Part shown: positions 45,631 through 54,934 of the stretch, piece by piece
How positions within the stretch are numbered: position 1 is the stretch's first letter
How the letters are laid out: the number at the start of each line of letters is the position of its first letter
Origin: Scytonema hofmannii PCC 7110
GTDB lineage: Bacteria; Cyanobacteriota; Cyanobacteriia; Cyanobacteriales; Nostocaceae
Direction: 5' to 3'
Assembly: GCF_000346485.2 (NCBI RefSeq)
Contig: NZ_KQ976354.1
Coordinates: 730,882 to 794,881 of the forward strand
Length of the DNA stretch: 64,000 nt
Position numbers and translations under genes: made by a program
Notes under the pieces: generated by a model
What the model saw: only the letters and a program-made list of their open reading frames with translations
What the model was told of the DNA's origin: nothing
The model's database searches: none

Positions 45631-47838
45631 ATGACGAACTACGAACAACTTCATATCCCTGGCTCAATTCAACCTCATGGTGTTTTGCTGGCATTGAGTC
45701 CTCAGCTAGAAATTTTGCAAGTTAGCAATAATACCCAAAAACACTTAGGTAAAAAGCCAGAAGATTTACTCGGTCAACCCCTCAGCACTTTACTCAACGC
45801 AACACAACTTGAAGGTATCCAAACATTCTTGCAACAACAAGAAGGTACGATTAATTCCTTCAAACTGTCAATTTTCACCGATGCAGGAGAAAAGTACTTT
45901 GACGGCATTTTTAACTTTACGGAACAGATATGGATTCTTGAGCTAGAACCCATTGACTCTCTCACGCAAATGAGTTTTTTCAGCTTCCATGCTTTAACAA
46001 GTGGGGCGATCGCCAAAATGCAAAAAACATCAAACCTCAGAGATTTTGTGCAATTAGTAGCATCGGAAGTCCGAAAAATTACAGAGTTTGACCGAGTGAT
46101 GGTCTATCAATTTGACTCATTGGGAGCGGGGATCGTCATTGCTGAAGATAAACGAGAGGATTTACCACCACTCCTTGGGCTGCATTATCCCGCAACAGAT
46201 ATTCCCAACGAAGCAAGGGCATTATACACGCGCTGTTTGCTCCGATTTATTCCCAATTTTCAGGCTCAACCTGTTGGTCTCATCCCAGTCTACAATCCCC
46301 AAACGCAACAGCCATTAGATTTAAGCTGCGCTTTACTGAGAAGCGTACATCCTTGTTGTATTGAATACCATCAAAATATGGGTGTAGCAGCCATGCTGGT
46401 TGTACCGCTGATTCGGGAACAAACACTTTGGGGGTTGATTTCCTGCCATCACCAAAGTGTCAAATTTTTGACTTGGGAAGTCAGGAAGATTTGTGAGTTT
46501 TTAGGACAAATTGTATCATCAGAGTTAGTCCACAAAGTGAGTCAGTCAGAATTTGACTATGAGGTAAAGCTTAAATCATTACAAACTGAATTTATAGAAT
46601 CCATCTCCCAAGCAGATAATTTTAGAGAAGCACTTATTTCCCCCAAACCTCGCTTGCTAGATTTAGTTGATGCAAAAGGCTCTGCAGTTTGTCTGGATAA
46701 TGACATCACTCTTGTGGGAACAACTCCAAGTCTTGAGGACGTTCGCACCCTCATTGAATGGGCAGATTCTCAAATTAGCGACAATTTGTTTTCCACCAAT
46801 TCTTTACCACAGCTTTGTCCAGAGGCTCTTACCTTCAAGGATACTGCTAGTGGTTTGCTGCTCTTACGGATTTCCAAAGTGCGGCGCTATTACATCCTTT
46901 GGTTTCGTCCAGAGGTGATTCAAACAGTGACTTGGGCGGGTAATCCAAATGTATCAGTAAAGGTTGATGCCAATGGGGGCGTGACCCTTTCGCCTCGAAA
47001 ATCTTTTGAAAAATGGCAGGAAACAGTTCGATTGACTTCCTTACCTTGGAAATCGTGCGAACTTGATAGCGCTCTTGCTTTAAGAAATGCGATAGTGGGG
47101 ATCGTTATTTCCAAAGCAGATGAGTTAGCCAAAATCAACCATGAGTTGGAGCAAAGTAATCGAGAGCTTGCATCTTTTGCCTATGCTGCATCCCACGATT
47201 TAAAAGAACCTCTGCGGGGTATTTATAACTACTCAAATGTTTTACTGGAAGATTACGCTCACGTACTTGATGAGGATGGAATTGATTACTTACAAACAGT
47301 GGTCTTTTTATCCCAGAGGATGGAAACTCTGATTAATGCTTTGTTACGCCTCTCGGTGTTAGGTCAAGCAGAACTTCAGCGACAACCGACGAATCTCAAC
47401 GAATTGCTTGAAGGAGCGATCGCTGTCTTTTACGCAAGCTATCCCCACGCTAACCTTGAGATTCTCATAAATAGAGATTTACCCACAATTGAATGCGATC
47501 CGGTTCTTGTCGGTGAAGTTTTTAGTAACTTAATCATCAATGCTTTCAAGTACAACAATAAAGCCGAAAAACAGGTTGAGATTGGTTTTTTGGAAGAAGC
47601 CCACTCCCCAATCTTCTTCATCCGAGATAATGGCATAGGCATTCCAGAACACCATTATCAAACTATCTTTCGTCTCTTCAAGCGTCTCCACTCGCAAGAA
47701 AAATATGGTGGGGGAACAGGTGCGGGTCTGGCTATTGCCAAGAAAATTGTTGAGCGTCACTGTGGTCAAATCTGGGTTGAGTCTACTTTAGGTGTTGGCT
47801 CAACGTTCTATTTGACTTTCGGATCGGTTAATATTTGA
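45631..47838 (+). CDS. Phytochrome-like photoreceptor histidine kinase
   Basis: A 735-residue PAS-GAF-PHY-histidine kinase. The PAS has HIPGSIQPHG but no N-terminal Cys of the bacteriophytochrome type. In the GAF, PATDIP (Asp190) and the NMGVAAMLV segment are present. The Cph1-type chromophore Cys position is Cys242, and the usually following His is Cys243 (HPCCIEYHQ). The PHY tongue has SPRKSFEKW. The kinase has H-box His522 (ASHDLKEPLRG), then RDNGIGIP and GTGAGLAIA. It probably binds phycocyanobilin and signals to the response regulator encoded next. The start directly follows the stop of the Ser/Thr kinase gene. Confidence 0.9.
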   Translation: MTNYEQLHIPGSIQPHGVLLALSPQLEILQVSNNTQKHLGKKPEDLLGQPLSTLLNATQLEGIQTFLQQQEGTINSFKLSIFTDAGEKYFDGIFNFTEQIWILELEPIDSLTQMSFFSFHALTSGAIAKMQKTSNLRDFVQLVASEVRKITEFDRVMVYQFDSLGAGIVIAEDKREDLPPLLGLHYPATDIPNEARALYTRCLLRFIPNFQAQPVGLIPVYNPQTQQPLDLSCALLRSVHPCCIEYHQNMGVAAMLVVPLIREQTLWGLISCHHQSVKFLTWEVRKICEFLGQIVSSELVHKVSQSEFDYEVKLKSLQTEFIESISQADNFREALISPKPRLLDLVDAKGSAVCLDNDITLVGTTPSLEDVRTLIEWADSQISDNLFSTNSLPQLCPEALTFKDTASGLLLLRISKVRRYYILWFRPEVIQTVTWAGNPNVSVKVDANGGVTLSPRKSFEKWQETVRLTSLPWKSCELDSALALRNAIVGIVISKADELAKINHELEQSNRELASFAYAASHDLKEPLRGIYNYSNVLLEDYAHVLDEDGIDYLQTVVFLSQRMETLINALLRLSVLGQAELQRQPTNLNELLEGAIAVFYASYPHANLEILINRDLPTIECDPVLVGEVFSNLIINAFKYNNKAEKQVEIGFLEEAHSPIFFIRDNGIGIPEHHYQTIFRLFKRLHSQEKYGGGTGAGLAIAKKIVERHCGQIWVESTLGVGSTFYLTFGSVNI

Positions 47839-47878
47839 TAAAAACCAATTATTTTATTACAAATTTTGAAAAAAACTA

Positions 47879-48322
47879 ATGCCGGTAACAAAACTTAATG
47901 AACCTCTACTTGTTGTTGAGGACAGCAACGAGGACTTTAAGATGTTGCAACGCCTGATGCGGCGTTTTGCTGTTCAAAATCCAATTTATCGCTGTACAAA
48001 TGGAGACGAGGTTTTAGACTTTCTCTATCAAGAAGGGGATTATCAAGATCCTGGTATAGCGCCACGACCTTCTGTTATCCTGCTAGATCTTAATTTACCA
48101 GGTATTGACGGTCGCGATCTTTTAGAACGGCTAAAGCAGGATAGCAGTTTGCGGGAAATTCCTGTCGTTGTTTTTACTACGTCTTCTAATCCTACGGATA
48201 TTGAATTGTGCTACCAGAAGGGTGCAAATGGCTATTTGATTAAGCCAATGAATTTTCAAAATTTGCAAAAAACAATTCAAGCATTCGTAGATTATTGGCT
48301 TGAAGCGAATACGTCTCCTTGA
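47879..48322 (+). CDS. Single-domain response regulator (Rcp1-like)
   Basis: A 147-residue stand-alone receiver. Acidic pocket LLVVEDSNEDF, phospho-acceptor Asp70 in VILLDLNLPGIDGRDLL, Thr in VVVFTTSSNP and Lys in YLIKPMNF are intact, and there is no output domain. The long loop after the first helix pair (QEGDYQDPGIAPRP) is typical of Rcp1-type partners of cyanobacterial phytochromes. It is encoded 40 bases after the phytochrome gene, the obvious cognate kinase. Confidence 0.92.
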   Translation: MPVTKLNEPLLVVEDSNEDFKMLQRLMRRFAVQNPIYRCTNGDEVLDFLYQEGDYQDPGIAPRPSVILLDLNLPGIDGRDLLERLKQDSSLREIPVVVFTTSSNPTDIELCYQKGANGYLIKPMNFQNLQKTIQAFVDYWLEANTSP

Positions 48323-48460
48323 GAAGAGGGAGTGGGGAACTCCCTACTCCCTATCAAAATTTAAGACTTTATTTAGAAATTTTTGAGGTTTTATCATGTA
48401 TGGGTAATAGTCTGAGAGAATAAATGAAGGAGTGCTAAAAATCTGCTTCATTTGTGACTT

Positions 48461-50200
48461 ATGCCAGACTCAAGGAAGCTACTCATCATTGATGATTGTG
48501 CAGAAGATCGGAGAATATACCGTCGATATCTTTTAAAAGACCCCCACCAGTCTTACGAAATTTTAGAGGCGGATTCTGCAAGGGATGGATTGGCTTTATC
48601 TCAGACGATGCTCTGTGATGTGATTTTGCTTGACTTTTGTTTGCCAGATCTGAGTGGGTTGGAAATATTAGATAAATTGAAGCAAGCGAAATTTGAGGTT
48701 GCTCCATCTGTGATCGTGTTGTCCGGACATGGCAATGAAGAAGTCGCAGCACAAGCGATACAAAAGGGTGCTCAAGATTACTTGGTCAAGCAACGTCTAA
48801 AACCGGATGCTCTACAATCAGCAGTCCGCAACGCAATCAAGCGATCGCACTCCCAATCTCTACTTAACAAAACACGAGAACGACAGCGTCTTGTAGCGAC
48901 GACGGCTTTAAGAATTCGTCAATCTTTGAATTTAGAGCAAATTTTGACAACGACTGTGGCGGAGGTACAGCAGCTTTTGCAGTGCGATCGCGTCACAATT
49001 TATCAGTTTTTCCCACAGACAGATAGCAATGAAATTGAGAAATTCGTTGAGTTTTGTAAGCAAGAACTTTGCTTATGGCAAGGCATTGTTGAAAATAGGA
49101 ACTTAGAATTTCAACAAGTTATATCTAAGGTTTGTGAAACAGGTTCAAGTATCAACTGTCGCCACCTGTTAAATTGCCAAACTCTTTGCTCACCTTCCAA
49201 CAGTCACTCAAGTTATGAGGAGAAGTTACTTCAGCCCCAAAATCAAGAAACAGAAAATCGGGAAATTGTCGGTTTTCAAAATAGCAATAATGCTTCAAAT
49301 TTGGTGATTCCTATAACTTTAAATTGCCATGAAGAACCAAGCTCAAAACTTTGGGGTGTGCTAGTTATCCATCAGTGTACTGGGAAAAGACAATGGCAAT
49401 ACTCAGAAGTATCTACCCTCAAGGAATTGTCTATACATTTAGCGCTGGCAATTCAGCAGGCTGAACAGCTATCTCAAACGGAAGCGGATCTTGTTAAAGA
49501 AAAGAAACTCAACGCTTTTAAGTCTCAAATCATCACAACCGTTTCTTACGAGTATCGAACACCTTTGGCTGCTATCTTGGCTGCAGCATCGACCCTAAAG
49601 CACTATAAGAATAGACTTGATGAATTGAAGCAACAAAAGTTTCTCCAAACTATTGAACAGAAAGCGCGTCACATGACACAGTTGGTTGATGACTTGTTTC
49701 TGTTTCAAAAATTTGAGTTAAGTCAGGCAAAGTTTAAGCCGCAACCAATAGATTTGGTTCGCTTTTTGTCCGATTTAATAGAAGAACACCGACATAAAGC
49801 AAGCGATCGCCATAAATTAGTTTTTCAAATGACTTGCGAACCCAAAGGATTTTGGGGTGATGGAGTACTCTTGCGGCAAATTTTTGCGAGCTTAGTGTCT
49901 AACGCAATTAAGTACTCTCCTGATGGAGGTCATATAGAAATTAGCCTCATTGACAGGGACGCGCAAGTTATTGTTTGCGTCAAAGATGAGGGAGTTGGGA
50001 TACCAATAGAAGATAGAGAAAACTTATTTCAGCCTTTTTGTCGTGGCAGTAACGTTGATACAATCCCTGGAACGGGATTGGGATTGGCGATCGCTCTTGC
50101 GTGTGTAGAGTTACACGGCGGTCAAATTGTTTTGGAAAGTCAGTTAGGACAAGGAACTCGAGTTACTGTCACGTTGCCAAAGCTAGGGAGTAGGGAGTAG
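48461..50200 (+). CDS. Receiver - GAF - histidine-kinase-like protein lacking the H-box histidine
   Basis: A 579-residue protein. The receiver (about 1-125) has Asp58 in VILLDFCLPDLSGLEIL. A GAF domain spans about 145-330 (LNLEQILTTTVAEVQQLLQC; VIHQCTGKRQW). A kinase module follows whose H-box reads VSYEYRTPLAAILAAAS: the phospho-accepting His is Tyr363 (codon TAC). The ATP-binding part looks intact (NAIKYSPDGG, KDEGVGIP, GTGLGLAIA). It cannot autophosphorylate in the usual way and may act as a pseudokinase, phosphatase or ATP-dependent switch. Last codons (GSRE) and stop are formed by a TAGGGAG array. Fourth gene of the phytochrome cluster, 138 bases after the regulator. Confidence 0.88.
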   Translation: MPDSRKLLIIDDCAEDRRIYRRYLLKDPHQSYEILEADSARDGLALSQTMLCDVILLDFCLPDLSGLEILDKLKQAKFEVAPSVIVLSGHGNEEVAAQAIQKGAQDYLVKQRLKPDALQSAVRNAIKRSHSQSLLNKTRERQRLVATTALRIRQSLNLEQILTTTVAEVQQLLQCDRVTIYQFFPQTDSNEIEKFVEFCKQELCLWQGIVENRNLEFQQVISKVCETGSSINCRHLLNCQTLCSPSNSHSSYEEKLLQPQNQETENREIVGFQNSNNASNLVIPITLNCHEEPSSKLWGVLVIHQCTGKRQWQYSEVSTLKELSIHLALAIQQAEQLSQTEADLVKEKKLNAFKSQIITTVSYEYRTPLAAILAAASTLKHYKNRLDELKQQKFLQTIEQKARHMTQLVDDLFLFQKFELSQAKFKPQPIDLVRFLSDLIEEHRHKASDRHKLVFQMTCEPKGFWGDGVLLRQIFASLVSNAIKYSPDGGHIEISLIDRDAQVIVCVKDEGVGIPIEDRENLFQPFCRGSNVDTIPGTGLGLAIALACVELHGGQIVLESQLGQGTRVTVTLPKLGSRE

Positions 50201-50232
50201 GGAGTAGGGAGTAGGGAGTAGGGAGTAGGGAG
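50184..50232. repeat. Seven tandem TAGGGAG heptamers
   Basis: Seven exact units. The first two-and-a-bit encode the last residues and stop codon of the upstream kinase-like gene; the rest fill the gap to the convergent NYN-domain gene. Confidence 0.9.
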
Positions 50233-50246
50233 TAGGGGAAAACTAC

Positions 50247-50903
50247 TTATCGGGTATTTTGAAATCTTGTTTTTTGAATGTCTTGTTTGACATCTTCCAA
50301 ATCTGTGTAGCAATCTGCAACTCTAATTAGAGATTCGCTCGTCATAGAACTGAGACCGACAACTTCAACTTGAACACCTCGGTAAGCGACAGTATTAACT
50401 GCATAAGCCAGGTCTCCATCCCCACTTAAAAGAACTAAAGTGTCGCAATGTTTTGCCAAGGTTATCATATCGACAGCCATCTCCACATCCAAATTCGCCT
50501 TTTTAGCACCATTTGGAAGTTGAGTGAGTTCTTTTTTCACCACTCGGTAACCATTACGGCTCATCCACAGCAGAAACCCCTGCTGTTTTTCGTTAGTGTA
50601 ATCAACACCCGTGTAGAAGTAAGCACGGAGTAATTGACGCCCCTTGATTAAAAAATGCAGGAGTTTGGTGTAATCAATTTCAAGATTGAGTTGCATGGCC
50701 GCGTAAAACAAATTTGCGCCATCTATAAAAATGGCGATGCGTTGGCTTTGCTCAAGTTCTGAGACATCGCCCCAACTGCAGGAGCGCGTACTTCTGACAC
50801 CCGTTTCCTCAAACAAGGCGGGTTGTGGTGGATTTAATCGTTGCTTGGGTTCCAATTTTAAGCGTGGCTCTCGATCGTACTGCGAGCGTGGAATTATTTG
50901 CAT
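50247..50903 (-). CDS. NYN-domain (LabA/DUF88-type) protein
   Basis: A 218-residue protein with a PIN-like NYN nuclease fold: IAIFIDGANLFYAAMQ (first Asp and Asn), YFYTGVDYTNEK, ANLDVEMAVDMITLAKHCDT and LLSGDGDLAYAVN provide the conserved acidic cluster. Relatives include LabA of the cyanobacterial circadian output system and predicted RNases. A basic/proline-rich N-terminal tail of about 50 residues precedes the domain. Whether it is catalytically active is not known. Convergent with the phytochrome cluster. Confidence 0.85.
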   Translation of the reverse strand: MQIIPRSQYDREPRLKLEPKQRLNPPQPALFEETGVRSTRSCSWGDVSELEQSQRIAIFIDGANLFYAAMQLNLEIDYTKLLHFLIKGRQLLRAYFYTGVDYTNEKQQGFLLWMSRNGYRVVKKELTQLPNGAKKANLDVEMAVDMITLAKHCDTLVLLSGDGDLAYAVNTVAYRGVQVEVVGLSSMTSESLIRVADCYTDLEDVKQDIQKTRFQNTR

Positions 50904-51145
50904 TATATTACCACTCCAAGCGTGTTTCTCTGTATGTCAAACAAATTGGTAAAAATCCTTTACTTAAGATAGCGGAAGTTAAGAAATAGGAAATTTAAGA
51001 TTTTCTTTATTTTTAACCCCGTTCTGACTACCTCTCTTTAAAAATTATAATAATATTTAAATAAATTAACATTACTTATTATTTTCGGAAAGACTTTAAT
51101 AATGACTCCCTTGTTTAAGGGTTTAGTTTGCTAAGAAGCTATTGA

Positions 51146-51208
51146 TTGTGGTACGGGCGTCCCCGCCCGCCTTCTCATTCAGTACGGGCGGGGACGCCCG
51201 TACCACAA
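51146..51208. repeat. 24-base perfect inverted repeat (GTACGGGCG...CGCCCGTAC family)
   Basis: Two perfectly complementary 24-base arms (51146-51169 and 51185-51208) with a 15-base loop, very GC-rich in an AT-rich gap. Partial relatives lie at 7433 and 29171. It would form one of the strongest hairpins in the window. Not followed by a clean T-run, so its role as terminator is doubtful. The gap 50904-51349 otherwise holds nothing recognisable apart from the clpC terminator. Confidence 0.75.
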
Positions 51209-51240
51209 AACGCCAAGACTTCTCCACAAGCTAAGACTAT

Positions 51241-51265
51241 AAAAAAGTCCGCGCAGGCGGACTTT
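51241..51265 (-). terminator. Rho-independent terminator of clpC
   Basis: A 9-base stem AAAGTCCGC / GCGGACTTT with a 4-base loop. On the minus strand it runs into TTTTTTATAG. It lies about 85 bases after the clpC stop. Confidence 0.8.
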
Positions 51266-51349
51266 GTTTGTATAGCCCCAGAATTCTATTCTGAGGGCAT
51301 ATTTGATTTTTGATAAACACAACCTATTTTCAGATAAGTTGCTCTTCCC

Positions 51350-53821
51350 TTACGACTCAGCAACCGGGGTCAACAATTCCCGACGCTGTTCGCCTCTGAC
51401 AGTCACATTGCCAGTGTCATCGACATCAACAATGGCTGTATCGCCTTCCTTGATGCGACCGGAGAGAATTTCTTCAGCAAGGCTGTCTTCCAACAAGCGC
51501 ATAATAGCCCGCCGTAACGGTCTTGCACCGTAGCTGGGGCTGTAACCTTCTTGGATGAGACGGTCTTTGAATCCTTGAGTGACTTCCATAACGATGCCTT
51601 TTTCGGCTAGGCGACCAAAGACTTCCTTGAGCATGATGTCGGCGATTTGCGACACCTCTTCTTTGGACAGCTGGCGGAAGACAATAATTTCATCCAGACG
51701 GTTGAGGAATTCTGGACGGAAGTACTGTTTGAGTTCTTCGTTCACCAAGGACTTGATTCGGTTGTACTGTGCTTCAGATGCATCTTCAGCAACGTCGAAA
51801 CCAAATCCGCTACCGCTCTTCTCAATCACCTTAGAACCAATGTTGGATGTTAGAATCAGCAAGGTGTTCTTGAAGTCTACGGTGCGACCCTTAGCATCAG
51901 TTAAGCGGCCATCTTCCAAAATTTGCAACAGCATATTGAAGACGTCGGGGTGCGCTTTTTCAATTTCGTCGAATAGCACAACTGTGTAGGGACGACGGCG
52001 CACGGCTTCTGTCAATTGACCGCCTTCGTTATAACCGACATATCCTGGAGGCGAACCAATCAGCTTGCTGACGGTGTGGCGTTCCATGTATTCGGACATA
52101 TCCAAGCGGATCATTGCTTCTTCGGAACCGAAGAAGTAGGAAGCTAGGGATTTTGCCAATTCGGTTTTACCTACACCTGTTGGTCCGGAGAAGACAAAGC
52201 TGGCAATTGGTCGATTGGGGTTCTTCAAACCGACACGCGCGCGGCGAATAGCTCGTGAAACCGCTTTCACAGCATCTTCTTGTCCGATGAGGCGCTGGTG
52301 CAGAGTGTCTTCCATATGCAACAACTTCTCGGATTCGGATTCAGTGAGTTTGTTCACTGGAACTCCAGTCCAAGAAGCAACAATGTGGGCAATGTCCTCT
52401 TCTGTTACGACAGGTTCATCACCTTCAGTGCGGGTTGAATTCGTCTTGCTTTGAGCAATGGCGCGAATTTCGGCTTTGATTTCCATCTCCCGATCGCGCA
52501 ATTCCCCTGCTCTGTCAAAGTCTTGAGCGCGGACTGCATCGTCTTTTTCTTTCAAAATCTGACGCAGTTCTCTGTCTAACTCCTTAGCTGCGGGTGGCAA
52601 TTGGGAGTTGATCAAGCGTACCCGAGATCCAGCTTCGTCAACCAAGTCGATAGCTTTGTCTGGTAAGTAACGGTCACTAATATAGCGATCGGATAATTTC
52701 GCCGCCGCTACCAATGCTTCATCAGAGATTTTTAGTTTATGGTGCTGTTCATAGCGATCGCGCAGTCCATATAGAATTTCAATAGTTTCTTCTACTGACG
52801 GTTCACCTACCATCACTGGCTGGAAGCGACGTTCTAGGGCTGCATCACGCTCAATGTGTTTGCGATATTCATCTAGAGTTGTTGCGCCAATACACTGCAA
52901 TTCACCTCGCGCCAAGGCTGGTTTGAGGATATTTGCTGCATCGATAGCGCCTTCTGCTGCACCTGCACCGATCAGAGTGTGTACCTCGTCTATGACAAGA
53001 ACGACGTTACCCGCTTGACGAATTTCATCCATGATTTTCTTCAAGCGTTCTTCAAACTCACCTCGGTACTTAGTACCTGCGACGAGCAGACCGATATCCA
53101 GAGTGACAACGCGCTTATCTTCTAGAATGTCAGGGACATCCTTATTCGCAATGCGTTGTGCTAGACCTTCAGCAATGGCTGTTTTACCAACCCCTGGTTC
53201 CCCAATCAGCACTGGATTATTTTTTGTCCGGCGACCCAAAATTTGAATCACGCGTTCAATTTCTTTAGCCCGTCCCACAACTGGGTCAAGCTTTCCATCT
53301 GCTGCCATTTGGGTCAAGTTCGAGCCAAACTCATCCAAAGTCGGGGTTTTGTTACCGCGAGATGGACCCCCTGGGGTGACCTCAGCTGTTTCTCCCAGCA
53401 TTCGGATCACTTGGGTTCTAACCTTAGATAGATCTACGCCTAGATTTTCTAGTACTCTGGCTGCTACACCTTCTCCTTCTCGGATTAAGCCCAACAGCAG
53501 ATGCTCGGTACCAATGTAGTTATGCCCTAATTGGCGCGCTTCTTCCAAGGATAGCTCCAGAACTCGCTTTGCTCGTGGCGTGAACGGAATTTCCACCGCC
53601 ACAAAGCCCGAACCCCGGCCTATGATCTTTTCTACTTCAATCCGAGCGTCTTTGAGATTGACGCCCATTGATTTCAGTACCTTAGCCGCCACGCCGGTAC
53701 CTTCTCCAATTAGACCCAAGAGGATCTGCTCGGTACCCACGAAATTGTGCCCAAGGCGGCGAGCTTCTTCCTGGGCTAGCATGATAACCTTAATGGCTTT
53801 TTCTGTGAAGCGTTCAAACAT
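51350..53821 (-). CDS. clpC: ClpC AAA+ chaperone subunit of Clp protease
   Basis: An 823-residue Hsp100 unfoldase that feeds substrates to ClpP/ClpR. Two N-terminal repeat modules ([40 protein letters not shown]) precede AAA1 ([18 protein letters not shown]). The middle UVR-type coiled segment ([20 protein letters not shown]) is followed by AAA2 ([20 protein letters not shown]) and the closing [20 protein letters not shown]. Length and order are canonical for cyanobacterial ClpC, which is usually essential. The start [10 protein letters not shown] is universal. Confidence 0.97.
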   Translation of the reverse strand: MFERFTEKAIKVIMLAQEEARRLGHNFVGTEQILLGLIGEGTGVAAKVLKSMGVNLKDARIEVEKIIGRGSGFVAVEIPFTPRAKRVLELSLEEARQLGHNYIGTEHLLLGLIREGEGVAARVLENLGVDLSKVRTQVIRMLGETAEVTPGGPSRGNKTPTLDEFGSNLTQMAADGKLDPVVGRAKEIERVIQILGRRTKNNPVLIGEPGVGKTAIAEGLAQRIANKDVPDILEDKRVVTLDIGLLVAGTKYRGEFEERLKKIMDEIRQAGNVVLVIDEVHTLIGAGAAEGAIDAANILKPALARGELQCIGATTLDEYRKHIERDAALERRFQPVMVGEPSVEETIEILYGLRDRYEQHHKLKISDEALVAAAKLSDRYISDRYLPDKAIDLVDEAGSRVRLINSQLPPAAKELDRELRQILKEKDDAVRAQDFDRAGELRDREMEIKAEIRAIAQSKTNSTRTEGDEPVVTEEDIAHIVASWTGVPVNKLTESESEKLLHMEDTLHQRLIGQEDAVKAVSRAIRRARVGLKNPNRPIASFVFSGPTGVGKTELAKSLASYFFGSEEAMIRLDMSEYMERHTVSKLIGSPPGYVGYNEGGQLTEAVRRRPYTVVLFDEIEKAHPDVFNMLLQILEDGRLTDAKGRTVDFKNTLLILTSNIGSKVIEKSGSGFGFDVAEDASEAQYNRIKSLVNEELKQYFRPEFLNRLDEIIVFRQLSKEEVSQIADIMLKEVFGRLAEKGIVMEVTQGFKDRLIQEGYSPSYGARPLRRAIMRLLEDSLAEEILSGRIKEGDTAIVDVDDTGNVTVRGEQRRELLTPVAES

Positions 53822-54307
53822 ATGGCCTTTATCCCATCACCTGCGTCGTGCCGGTAAGCTGATTTTAGCACAGGCAAAAGAATCGGATGCCTGTATAAAG
53901 GTGTAGACAACCGAATCTTTCTACCCAAGTTTTTTGGGCAATTGTTAAGTATTTATTACCGTTTATTTAGTTTTATTTACTTTGATGTTGTCTCTGTGCT
54001 GAGGAGTTTGTCTTTTTCATTGTTCTAAGGACTGACATCAAACAAAATCAATAACTTTGGATAGTTTTTTTAAGTCAATCCCAAAGAAAAATATTTATCA
54101 TTTTTTAAGGACTCTGTCAAGCACGACTTGAACTTTCTCACAAATATTTATAAGCAAAACAATACAATAAAATCTTAAAGTTTTATTAAAGCTTGTCATA
54201 AGTTAGGGTTAAGGGTTAGGCAGTGACCAGTGACCAGTGACCAGTGACCAGTGACCAGTTACGGTTTCTCACGTGCGAACAACTCTTAACCTAGCAGTAT
54301 TGACTCC
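53822..54307. other. 485-base gap upstream of clpC, mostly AT-rich
   Basis: No gene supported. The clpC promoter must lie in the first part (minus strand), but no consensus pair is clear. The distal part is filled with CAGTGAC heptamers and a CTAGCAGTATTG motif related to the MITE-like ends near 33.8 kb. Confidence 0.5.
54221..54255. repeat. Five tandem CAGTGAC heptamers
   Basis: Five exact units plus a partial sixth (CAGT). Same family as at 5505, and as GGTCACT on the other strand at 60752 and 63889. Confidence 0.9.
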
Positions 54308-54835
54308 CTACTCCCTACTCCCCACGCCCCACTCCCCAGATAAATGTTGTAAATTGCCCAACCAAAGAATCAAGGCATCCTCATTATTATCTTTGTAGTA
54401 ACGCCGCCTGAGTCCAGCTGTTTGGAAGCCAAATTTTTGGTACAAAGCGATCGCGGCTGAGTTAGAAGCACGTACTTCTAGTGTTGCTCGCTCTAAACCG
54501 CGATCGCAAGCCAACCTAAGTAGAGAGTAAAGTAAAGTTTGTCCCAAACCCCGACGCTGGTACTGAGGATGTACTGCCAAGATCGTGATGTGCGCTTCAT
54601 CTAAAATTGACCAAAAGCAACCCATTCCGAGTAATTTTACGACAGAGAGTGGAGAAAATAAACCGAGGAGTTCGCTGTTGGGGCTGTCTAACTCCCGTTG
54701 ATACCCTTGGTGAGTCCACAAACCGCCGAAACAGGCTCTATCTAAATCTAGCATTGCACTGAGGTCTGTTGATGTTAGCGATCTAACTTCTAATTTTGAT
54801 TCGTTCACAGGTAAAATAAATCTCGCATTATCCAT
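54308..54835 (-). CDS. rimI: Ribosomal protein S18 alanine N-acetyltransferase-like (RimI) GNAT
   Basis: A 175-residue GNAT enzyme. After VRSLTSTDLSAMLDLDRACF come the acetyl-CoA-binding AHITILAVHPQYQRRGLGQT with the Q/RxxGxG/A pattern, ERATLEVRASNSAAIALYQK and FGFQTAGLRRRYYKDNNEDA, characteristic of RimI. Catalytic Glu/Tyr positions fit. The C-terminal GEWGVGSRE is encoded by CCCACTCCCTACT-type repeat DNA. The ATG is preferred to a TTG four codons upstream. It is divergent from lysA. Confidence 0.85.
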   Translation of the reverse strand: MDNARFILPVNESKLEVRSLTSTDLSAMLDLDRACFGGLWTHQGYQRELDSPNSELLGLFSPLSVVKLLGMGCFWSILDEAHITILAVHPQYQRRGLGQTLLYSLLRLACDRGLERATLEVRASNSAAIALYQKFGFQTAGLRRRYYKDNNEDALILWLGNLQHLSGEWGVGSRE

Positions 54836-54934
54836 ATGCCAAAGCAAAAGGGCGTTCCTCCTACCTTTCTTGTAAACTAAGAAACGGAGTATTCACTCAT
54901 GCCCGTAAATTAAATAAGGACAACTCTTATAGTT

